Shown here one piece after another: positions 28,989 to 38,059 of a stretch of DNA of 64,000 nucleotides. Within the stretch, counting starts at the first letter, position 1, and each line of letters starts with the position of its first letter. The notes beneath the pieces were generated by a model. It saw nothing but the letters and a program-made list of their open reading frames with translations, was not told where the DNA came from and made no database searches. The position numbers and the translations under genes are program-made. Source of the DNA: Phaseolus vulgaris (Eukaryota > Streptophyta > Magnoliopsida > Fabales > Fabaceae); assembly GCF_000499845.2 (NCBI RefSeq), contig NC_023749.2, forward strand, positions 31,658,753 to 31,722,752. The letters are read 5' to 3'.

Positions 28989-30326
28989 ACCGCCGTCTCT
29001 CACCTGCCACCTTTACCTTCAAGCTTTACTCCTTTACACTTTACCTCTGTTGTTGACTCTCTCTGTTAAACTTGTAATTCTTTGAACTGTCTGCACCTTT
29101 GCTACAACTCTGGAATTTTGTTATGATTGCTTTCGTGTCCTCGCGACATAAAATTCTACATGTGTGATTTTATTCTCATCCTTTGCCTACTTGTTCCTTG
29201 GTTGTTTGGCTTGCGTTATACTCGCTTCTTTCACCTCGTCGGGCGGCCTTGTAGGCCTGGGAAAGGTCACGCGCCGATGCCCACGCCCACGGAGAGGCTC
29301 ACCTAGTGAAGCCGTATCGTCCACGGGGTGTCTCTAACACCGAAACGGTCCTTTCCTTGATCCTTAACGCCCGGCGCCCACGCCTAAGGAGAGGCCTGCT
29401 ACAACAGCACCGTATCGTCCCCGGGTGTCTAAACGCCGAATGCTCTGGGGGGGGTCGTTCCCTCCATGGTCTTTCCTTCCCATAGGTATCGGGGAACACC
29501 CTGCCAGCGATTCGCTGGCATTTGGCGGTCTTATCTCCCTCCACAGTCTTTCCTACCTGTGGGTATCGGAGAGGCGACGCCAGTAACCAACTTTACCTTC
29601 TTCGATTTCGTCTCCCTCCACAGTCTTTCCTACCTGTGGGTATCGGGGAGGCGGGGCCGCTGGAATTTTGGTTGGCGACGCCGCGACGTCTCACGTTGGC
29701 GTCATCCTTTAGGTCCTTCCAGGCGACGCCTCGGGCGTCTCATGCCAATGTCGCCTTGGGCGTCGTCCTTACCTTGGCATTGACCTTGACCTCAACTTTG
29801 GTCGACGCCTGGGATAGCGAAGAGCTCAAGGTTTCGCCCGTGCCATCCACGTGGCGTTTCTTGTATGGCTGATGGGACGTTCAGTCATTCGGCTTGATCC
29901 ACGTGGCGCTTCTTGTATGGCCGATGGGACATTCAGTCATTCGATTTGATTCTGACTTCTACTGTGCTCCTGATCCACTTTCGACGGCGCATCGTACCAC
30001 TGGGTATTCTGTTGATACGACGTTCTCTGAGTTTAACCAGCGGTGCCAGGGCCATCCTTTCATCTTCTGCCACGTGGCTCGATCGTGCGGTGCATCCATT
30101 CGCATCGTTTGGCGCTCTAACCGCTTTATTTAACTCTCCAAACTCTGAAACTATCCTCATCATTTTCTCACTCTTCATAACCTACTTACGTTCTTTCTTC
30201 TTGCACCCTTCCTTCTTGCACCCTTTCTTTTCTCACGAAGGGTTGTTCCAGCATTCGCTCCCCTCGCTTAACTCTTGCATTTCCGGCAGTCCCTACACCC
30301 TTGACAATCCCTGATCTTGTTAGAGA
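28989..30326 (+). other. Spacer between the two E5 antisense genes, with LTR-like debris
   Basis: Contains AT-rich 3' flank to about 29200. From 29220 to 29830 there are segments resembling LTR U3: three copies of a CCCTCCAYRGTCTTTCCTWC / GGTATCGG unit (29460-29500, 29535-29575, 29610-29650), GGCGACGCC motifs, and a 'ttgacctcaactttggtcgacgcctgg' end resembling the LTR terminus. After that it repeats the leader pattern (CCACGTGG near 29850 and 29899, TTATTTAA at 30125). It looks like a decayed LTR-plus-leader module in front of the second gene. E2 lacks most of this region through a deletion. Confidence 0.6.
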
Positions 30327-31265
30327 ATGTCTTCTCATGCTGCTTCCTCCAGGGTCAATCCCAAGGACTTGTACCCTTGGGCTTCGAGTGAACTTCTTGA
30401 CGAGTGTTCATGCTTACTCGCTACCAGGGCCATAAGGGAGCACAAAGGGGATTCGTGTTCCTATGACCACCGGGCCTTCGCGAGGAGGCATGACGACGAC
30501 ATCGCTGTGCTCCCTTGCACTCTAGGGGAGCCAGTATGTAGAGACGAACGGGCCAACGAAGGGGTCCCTTTCTTTTACTTTTACCAGGTGGTGTTCAAGA
30601 CCATCGGAGTGCGCCTACCAACGGAGATCAACGTTGCTCCGGCCCAGTTATACCCCAACAACTGGGCCTTTGTCAAAGCCTTCGACATTCTCTTCGGGTT
30701 TCTGGGTTGTGCACCCTCGGTTGACCTCTTTCTTCACTTCTTTGAGGTGAAGAGGCAGAGACACAACCTCTGGGTAACTCTCAGTAATGTACCCGGGAGA
30801 GTTCTCTTCGCACCCTTCCAAAGCTCGTTCACCAGGTGGAAAGGCCGGTTCTTCAAGATCTGCCGTACTGACCTTGTTCCCGACGCTCTGGATGGGTTTC
30901 CGCTGTACTGGGTGAGAGAGACGAGGGCCCTCAAAACCAAACCCTTCAAGAAGCTGGCTCCAAGTGATCAAATAGCTTGCCGGATTCTTGCTGAGGCGGG
31001 AGGTTTTGACTCTGCCACTTTGATCAGCTTGGAGTTCAACGCCGGAACTCTTGAAAAGTACATATGTAAGAGTCACTGCCCTAAAAACTTCGGCCTCTAT
31101 TGCTTTCTAACTGTGCATGTCTTGCTTCATGGTGCCTCTGACACATTTATCTCCCTTGTTGCAGGTTCGAAAATAAACCAAGAGAGGAGGACACGACTTA
31201 CCCGAGCTCTGCGGGCTGGGATCAGGGCTTCGTCTTCCTCCAGCGCTGACTCTGATGGCCCCTGA
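30327..31265 (+). CDS. Second antisense accessory gene of E5, open but with a 27-bp deletion
   Basis: Start MSSHAASSRV. Exon 1 (30327-31065) is the gypsy-type transposon domain. Relative to E2 it lacks 9 residues between VRLP and TEINVAPAQ (the FSWFEKELL block) and has PNNW for PNSW. A phase-1 intron of 99 bp (31066-31164, ending GTTGCAG) is a multiple of three and happens to be open, so the frame reads through. Exon 2 (31165-31265) begins SKINQERRTR and ends SADSDGP. The spliced product would be about 279 aa. E6 inserted 90 bp downstream of its stop. Function unknown. Confidence 0.7.
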   Translation: MSSHAASSRVNPKDLYPWASSELLDECSCLLATRAIREHKGDSCSYDHRAFARRHDDDIAVLPCTLGEPVCRDERANEGVPFFYFYQVVFKTIGVRLPTEINVAPAQLYPNNWAFVKAFDILFGFLGCAPSVDLFLHFFEVKRQRHNLWVTLSNVPGRVLFAPFQSSFTRWKGRFFKICRTDLVPDALDGFPLYWVRETRALKTKPFKKLAPSDQIACRILAEAGGFDSATLISLEFNAGTLEKYICKSHCPKNFGLYCFLTVHVLLHGASDTFISLVAGSKINQERRTRLTRALRAGIRASSSSSADSDGP

Positions 31266-31354
31266 AAAGTGGTTCCTTTGTGATTTGCATGAGTTGTAAT
31301 ATTTGCTCTATTTGCGCTATTCCCATTGTATCGAACATTGTTTGTAACATCAAC

Positions 31355-32146
31355 TGATCCTGCCTGTTGACCGGAGCGCTGGAGAATGCCTCGTCAAAGG
31401 ATCGACGTGCGCGCCGCTTCCACCTCCGTTCCTCCTCTGGATCTATCTCAAGAACCTGCAAAGAAACGATACGGCGCCGCTGCGGCCGATCGCACTCCGA
31501 CGCTCAAGTCAGTGACGGTATCACCAAATACTAAGAACTGGAACCGTGCAAATCTCTCTCACAAACAGCTCTGTCACTCGCAAGCGTAAAGTGTATGAAC
31601 TGAACGTGCGTACCTTAGGAAATCTGTTAAGAACTCTTATATACCTGGTGATTTTCTCTCTCCTGGCAGTTACAGACTTGAACACGTGGCTCGTATCCAA
31701 CCGTACACGTGCCATCATCTGGAGGCTCCCTGACTTGGCGCTGCTTCTATTCTCATTTTGGCTAAGTTACCTATGCATGGTACTGCCCAGTGCATAGCTT
31801 AACTTAGGAGTGCGATCCCTACTGAAACTGGCGAGTTAGGGTCTTCATACACCTTCCCTGTGGTCTCGCCGGCCGCCTTCATAATCTGCTTCTCCTTTAT
31901 CTTCGGCGATGTGCTTGTTCTGGCGATCTCCGACTGCCTGGTCACCTGAGTCTACATCCGACGACTTCATCTTCAACCTGGCGATCGCCTATTCTGGTAA
32001 ACTGGAAATCGGAACACACCAACTTAACAATTGGCGACTACACGTGCCTCCCGACTTCCTTCCTAACTGCCAACCTGGCGCCTTGTCAACACGCCTACAC
32101 CGTAGCAGGGTGCCACGTCATCGCACCCGACCACCAGGGCGGTACA
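31355..32146 (-). repeat. 3' LTR of E6 (792 bp)
   Basis: A different LTR family from E2, E4 and E5, although the U5 end (TGTTGACCGG...) and U3 start (TGTACCG) are related. On the minus strand a good TATA box, TATATAAG, lies at 31643-31636. Just inside the right edge is a GTGCCACGTCATCG site. Confidence 0.93.
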
Positions 32147-32742
32147 CAAGCCCCCCAGTCTTAAGCGAAGACTTGTCTAGCGAAAAGACTGAAAAAGCCT
32201 TCGTTAACACCGGTCTACGTGGCATGGACGCAGAATTCCAAGCGATAGTACTTTCCGCTGCTCTGACGCTCCACCAAACCCTTCGCGCATCGTTCGACAC
32301 GTGGCCCTCATCAACGGCTACCTTCATCTGCCGTTAGCGCTTCCCAAACCATTTCGAAAACCCTTAAACCCCTTACGCTCCTACTGTTCCATCACTTCCT
32401 TCACACTTGCATACGCTCTCATTTCCTTCTGCGAAAACTCTCGACGTTCCTCGACGCTCTAGATCACCACCTCCCTTCAACGTTCTCCCGATCATCGAAA
32501 GGTAACTACTTTCCTTCATCTGCTGGGTTTCCTTGCATTTTCACCGATTTGCATCATCCTGTAACTGCCTGGTGCATACGCTGTGGGCTGTTTTTCCATT
32601 TCACCTTCTGCGTAACCTAGGGCTTTGTCGATCGTCGCAACGAACTCACATTCGTTCGTCTTTCACCTTCCTTTCATGATCGAGTCAACCTTTGTAACCC
32701 TCCTGATTATTTTTTCTTCCTTCTTCGTTTGCAGTTGCTATC
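32147..32742 (+). promoter_or_regulatory. Polypurine tract and leader of the E6 antisense gene
   Basis: The polypurine tract is at 32160-32147 on the minus strand (GACTGGGGGGCTTG). The plus-strand leader has 'cttaagcgaagacttgtctagcgaaaagactg' (an imperfect inverted repeat, GAAGACTTGTC with AAGACT), a GACACGTGGCC site near 32297 and a CT-rich tract before the ATG. No TATA box is obvious. Confidence 0.5.
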
Positions 32743-35417
32743 ATGACTCGCACGAAGATCACCCCGAACCCCCCTCCATCAGCGCGAAACCCTCCTTCAC
32801 AAGCACACGACTCAACGCAAGTTCGTGGTGCTCCCTCTTCGCAGGCTGTGAGGCCTGCGTCTTCCCAAACCGCTCTGGCCCAGGCGACTCCACCAAACGC
32901 TGGAGGAGCCCCCATCCCACTGCCAGACTTCAAGACGTTATACCCATGGGCTAACTCAACCCTCTTAAAGGAAACCTCGTCGGTGAACACCGCGGGAGCG
33001 GTTCTGCGATTGACCAATGGGGACGAGGCCCACCAATTGTTCCACAAGGAGCACGATGAGAGAATGATGGTGCTGCCTTGCCCCGCCACTCTGCCAGTGT
33101 GCGCCGATGATAAAGTGAGCGCCGACGGGCCCTTCTGCTTCGTCTACACCACTTTCTTCAAGAAGGTCAAACTCAGGTTCCCTCTTACTCGATTTGAGAG
33201 GGAACTCTTAACCGAGCTCAATATCGCTGCCGCCCAGCTTCACCCCAACAGCTGGGCGTTTGTCCGAGCTTTCGAGATAACGTGCGCCCACCTGGGGTTG
33301 CCCGCGTCAGTGGACGTGTTTTTATTCCTGTTCGAGGCCAAGCACCCAGGAGATCGCCTGTGGGTCAGCCTGAATGCCATTGCTGGGAGGTCCATTTTCA
33401 CCATCTTCCAGCAGTCGTACAAGGATTGGAAGGGGAAGTTCATCCAGGTTCGCGCAAATGACAAAGACACTTCCCTTCTCGACGGTTTCCCCTTGTACTG
33501 GGTGGACAAGGGGAAAAAGGAGTCCAAGAGCTGCTTCAGGAGGCCCAGAAGTCCTGATAGCATGGGAGCTTTGGACAGAGACCTTTGTCTCTTCTGGAAG
33601 AGGGTGGCAGATGCCCACATAACATTCTTGACCCCCACCCTGATTTCCTTCGAGTTCTTTGAGGACCAGTTGGAATTCCAAATAGGTTAGGACGCTACAT
33701 CTTTGTCTTGACATTGCTTCTGATATTGTTTCTGGGCGTCTTGTGCGACACACACAAGACTTTGGTTTTATCTTTTCTGCATATGCCTGTTTTTGCTGTC
33801 TCATTGTCTTGTACACTTACCCCTTTCTCCTTTGAGCTAACTTATGCACTTTCATTTCATGCAGACACCATGTTGGGTAAGAACATGCTCGCCGACTTAA
33901 AGGCGCTCGCCCGCAACCACGGGTTGGCGACCGGCTCCCAGACGGTTCCTAACTCAGCGGTCGAGAAGGCCATCATCCAGGGGCGATCACCGCCTAAGGA
34001 GCCCACCCAACGAAAGAAACTGGTCCTTAAGAGGCCAAAGCGGAAAGCCCCCCAAGTCGTCCAAGAGGAAGAAGAGGATGACGAGGTCACAGAGGATGGC
34101 CTTGTCACGAAAAGGAAGAGGGTGGCACCACCTTTTCCACCTGCCCCGCCCCCTCTTCCAGCTTCAACACCACCATCAACACCTGCTCCTCCTCCCTCAT
34201 CACCAGCACCACAAGCCCCTTCACCACCAGTCCAAGCAGTTCCATTGGCCACTGCGCCACCTGCAACTGAGGCCCCAGAGCCAAATTTCTTGGAGGACCC
34301 CCCGAGCGCCTCTACACCACATATATCAGCAGGAGGGGGCCCTCCTTCCAACACTTCAGCTGCAGGAATCGTTCCAATCGGGGATGAGGTCACTCACACC
34401 TCTCCAATCCTAATCACCGAGTCCCCGATTGCGTCGCCACGCCAGGAAACAACCACTGAAAATGTTGCTAAGGAAGGTGGCGACGAGAACCCTCAACAAG
34501 CCCCCCTGGCGCCTCTCCAAGCCGCGAACCTTTCCCTCGAGGTCACAAGGATGTGGGAACCTCTGACTGCCAAACTCAAAACCATAGCAGAGGATATCCC
34601 ATCGATCATAACGAGGGCTGTGGAGAGCTCCACCAGGCGGCTCCAAGACGATGTCTACCACCTCAAGACCGAAAACAGCACAATGAAGGTTGAGGTAGAG
34701 AAGGTGGCATTCAGCCTGACGCTCGCGGAAATGGAACACTCTCGAGTAGAGGACGCCCTGAGTACCGAGCTTAGGCTTGCGCGCAAGGAAGCTGCTGACC
34801 TTCGCCGCAAAGTCCATGAACTTGCCCAAGAAAAAGTTTAACTTGAAAGCAGAATCGTGCCTCTGCGCACCAAGGCGAGCGACCTGGAGGCTCACATTCA
34901 AGCTAATGCCGATAAGGTACAAAAACTGGAGCAAAGGTCAATCGACCGCGAGAAGCTGCTTGGGCAAGTAGAAAAAGCAAGGGATGACGCCATGGCTGAT
35001 CTCACCGAGGCGAACAAGGAAAAAGAGAAGATGGCTGCCGAGTTGACCCAAGCTCGAACAGAATCCAAGAAGGTTACTGACGACCTTCTCCATGCTCAAG
35101 AGACTAACAAACAACTCCAAAAACAGATTGAAGAGCAGGGGCAGCAGAACAAGGAGCTCAAAAAACAAGCTGAAGAGCTGGGACAGCAGAACGAGGAGCT
35201 CAAGAAACAGGTTGAAGAGCTTCAAGGACAATTTGAAGAACTTAAGCTAAATTCTGCTCAGATTCTGACTGCTGGATTCGAAGCCGCTCGGGAGCAATTC
35301 GCATGCCTATTCCCTGATCTCGACCTCAGCATGGTGTCATTAAACAATGAAGTAGTAGATGGAAAGGTTGTTCCCGCCGAAGGCTCAACCAATTCCACCC
35401 CATCTGCTTCTTTATAA
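32743..35417 (+). pseudogene. E6 antisense accessory gene: gypsy-type transposon domain plus coiled coil, one stop
   Basis: Exon 1 (32743-33685) starts MTRTKITPNP, has a Pro/Ser/Ala-rich leader of about 60 residues, then the domain: FKTLYPWANSTLLKE, PFCFVYTTFFKKVKLRFPL, AQLHPNSWAFVRAFE, SVDVFLFLFEAKHPGD, YKDWKGKF and LLDGFPLYWVDKGKK. A 179-bp phase-1 intron (33686-33864, GTTAGG...CATGCAG) joins exon 2 (33865-35417) at DTMLGKN. Exon 2 has a basic stretch (RKKLVLKRPKRKAP), an acidic run, a long Pro-rich linker and a C-terminal coiled coil with repeats of the EELGQQNEELKKQ type (about 35130-35250). TAA at 34839-34841 is the only in-frame stop; the frame continues unchanged to TAA at 35417. Basic patches suggest nuclear or nucleic-acid contact, but that is speculation. 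Confidence 0.85.
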
Positions 35418-35984
35418 ATTCACCTGTATTTACCTTGTAAAAACTCTTGCACATGTGTTTTGAACAGTTACTCATTTCGATAGCGAAACTTGGATATTCT
35501 TTCTTCTGACTTCTTTTGAGCGCCTTTACCTTCTTTGTATGTCTAACTCTGCTGCGTTTAACTTAGCGATTTTGCAAACATGACCTTTGGCGTGACCGCT
35601 TCGAGCCGATTCAAACTTAAGCAACGATCGCTTTAAACAACTTGTACCCTCGAGGCACTAACCTGATCATAAGAAAAGTGTCCAAGCAACGAACTGTAAC
35701 CCAATTATCGGTTCAAACAACGTCCCACTTGACCCGCTTTATCAAACAAGTCTTTCAACCTTCTCGCCGTGTTTGAACTTCTCGCGATCACCTAGACCTC
35801 TTGGTAACACCAACTTTCCTTAGCCTCAGGTTTTGGCAGTCATTTCTTTATCTGAGGCAGAAATGCCCTTTGGGATCTTCCTTTACCTCCCTGAACTTCA
35901 GAGCTAGAGACTGGCTGGCTAGGCGTTCTCTTCGAACCTACCTTAGCCACCTTTCAAGCTTCTTCCACCCTCTTCGCCATACCT

Positions 35985-36760
35985 GAACTCGTTCAAGACG
36001 AGAAGGATTTTATCTTGCCCATACCCGCATATAAGCGAGAAGGTCCTTTAACTCGCCTGGACTCGCTCATCGGCGAGAAGGACTTTAAATGGCCTTAACT
36101 CGCTCGACGGCGAGAAGGACTTTGTTTGGTGCCTCAACTTGCCCAGGGTGTACATCCCCTCCCCCCCGGATGCACTGAGGACCTTTTCTTTCTCTCGCCT
36201 GCACTCGCTCAACGGCGAGGAGGTCTTTATTTGGCCTTGGCTCGCACAACGGCGATAAGGACTTTATCCGGTGCCTCAACTTGCCCAGGGTGTACATGTC
36301 CTCCCCCCTGGATGCACTGAGGACCTTTCTCGCCTGCACTCGCTCAACGGCGAGGAGGTCTTTTAACTTGCCTCGACATTGCCCCAGGAGTTACATCTTC
36401 TCGCCCCAAGAAACACGGAGGACTTTTTCTCTTTCTCGCCTGCACTCGCTCAACGGCGAGGAGGTCTTTTAACTTGCCTCGACATTGCCCCAGGAGTTAC
36501 ATCTTCTCGCCCCCAGAACCACGGAGGACTTTTTCTCTTTCTCGCCTGCACTCGCTCAACGGCGAGGAGGTCTTTTAACTTGCCTCAAAACGCGCGAGGG
36601 CGTTGAGGTCTTCCATCTAGTGCCTCCGATCGCCGAAAGACGATGAGGACTTTAAAACTTAACGGGTGCCTTCAATCGCCGAAAAACGATGAGGACTTAA
36701 AACTTAACTGGTGCCTCTAATCGCCGAAAGACGATGAGGACTTAAAACTTTTTAGAAAGC
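35985..36760. repeat. Hairpin minisatellite arrays of E6
   Basis: Three nested repeat types: short units CTCGC.C....GGCGAGAAGGACTTT (35985-36125); a ~100-120-bp unit with CTCGCCTGCACTCGCTCAA, CGGCGAGGAGGTC and 'ttgcccagg/ccccaggagt' (about 36190-36590, three or more copies, two nearly identical); and a ~44-bp unit AATCGCCGAAA.ACGATGAGG (36625-36750, three copies). Arms CTCGCC/GGCGAG allow hairpins. Homologous to the E3 array at 20780-21260 in reverse. The stretch 35418-35984 is noncoding with nothing recognised. Confidence 0.8.
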
Positions 36761-36870
36761 ACGCGATATATCTTTTCTTGCCTTAAATCATGTACGAATG
36801 ACAAGGTCTTTCTTCAAAACTTTCGAAAATAGCACACATGCAATCTGAAAACACCTTATACTTCGAAAAC

Positions 36871-36931
36871 TCTTCTTTTATTGGGTGGCCTCATTAAAAA
36901 CCCTCCTTAGGGAAAAAAAGAGTGCCCCCTT
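36871..36931 (-). terminator. Conserved hairpin and AATAAA block after E6 pol
   Basis: On the minus strand: AGGGGGCACTC, a T run, stem CCCTAAGGAGGG, TTTTTAATGAGGCC and then CCCAATAAAAG (AATAAA near 36882-36877). Lies about 65 bp beyond the pol stop. See the E3 copy at 20579-20633. Confidence 0.55.
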
Positions 36932-36993
36932 TGAAACTGTTTTAACAGAGACATTGTAATGTAATATTCGTGTTTGTCTTTACTTAAAAACTC

Positions 36994-38059
36994 TTAACTA
37001 TAGTACAACTTCAGGTGTGTGGCGTTCCAGGTACGAGGGATCGCCCCCCCTTCCAGCGTCTCCAAGCGGTAGGCTCCGTTCCCGAGTGCCTCGGTTATTC
37101 TGAACGGTCCAGTCCACTTGGGTGATAGTTTATTCTCCATCTCGTACTGGTGGGCCTTCCTCATCACCAGATCGCCTTCTCTAAACTGCCTTGGCATCAC
37201 CTTTGAGTTGTACCTTCGCTCGACCCTTCTCTTCACCGCCTCAGCCTTCAGCCTTGCCTCCTCCCTGACTTCGTCCAGCAGATCCAGGTTCAGCCTTCTC
37301 TCTTCATTCGAGTCTTCCTCTACAAAGTTCTGGAATCTCGGCGAGCTTTCCTGGATCTCCACCGGAATCATGGCGTCACACCCATAGACCAAGCTAAAAG
37401 GGGTCTCATGGGTTCCGGACTGCTCGGTGGTGTGGTACGCCCAGACTATACGGGGCACCTCCTCAGCCCAACCTCCCTTGGCTTTCTCAAGCCTTCTCTT
37501 CAAACCTCTCAACAACACCCGATTAGCTGATTCTACCTGGCCATTCGTCTGAGGGTGCTCGACGGATGCAAACACTTGCTGAATTCCAACCCCTTCACAA
37601 AGCTTTTTCAACAGGTGGCTTGCAAACTGAGTCCCATTATCTGACACCAGGCGCTTAGGCACTCCAAACCGGCACACGATGTTCTTCCATACAAAACCTT
37701 CGATCTTAACCTTCGATCTTGTGCGCGGTGATCTGGGCCACTGGTTCTGCTTCAATCCACTTGGTGAAGTACTCAATCGCCACTACCAAGTACTTCATCT
37801 GCCTGATCGCCAGTGGAAAAGGTCCCAGGATGTCGATTCCCCAAGTATGAAACGGCCAAGGGCTATAGATCGACTTCAACTCCTCGGTAGGTGCCTTATG
37901 CCAATCGGCGTGCTGCTGGCACTGTTTACAGCATTGGGCATACTTCTTGCAATCTCTCTCATGGATGGCCAATAGTAGCCTGCACGGAGAGTCCTCGCGG
38001 CCAGAGCTCGACCCTCGACGTGACTTCCACATATTCCTTCGTGGAGCTCTGCCATAATT
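36994..38059 (-). pseudogene. pol: E6 integrase, two frame lesions
   Basis: The zinc finger (LHEGICGSHVEGRAL, CKQCQQHADWHK) begins at the end of the long upstream frame. A 1-nt deletion near 37957 shifts the frame between MRE and the Cys-Cys half of the finger. The core has WGIDILGPFPLAIRQ (first Asp), VSDNGTQFAS (second Asp) and HPQTNGQVESANR (Glu). Between them, at about 37691-37716, a 13-bp tandem duplication of CTTCGATCTTAAC (plus strand) adds a stop and shifts the frame. The C-terminal domain ends GPFRITEALGNGAYRLETL...LKLYYS, stop at 36996-36994. No chromodomain. The catalytic residues are all present, so both lesions look recent. Confidence 0.88.

Noticed and set aside
32685..33089. 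134-codon minus-strand ORF over the start of the E6 antisense gene
   Set aside because: Shadow of the + exon 1, whose domain blocks are conserved in four other copies.
33857..34393. 178-codon Gly-rich ORF on the minus strand within E6
   Set aside because: It is the complement of the Pro-rich linker of the antisense gene on +; low complexity only.
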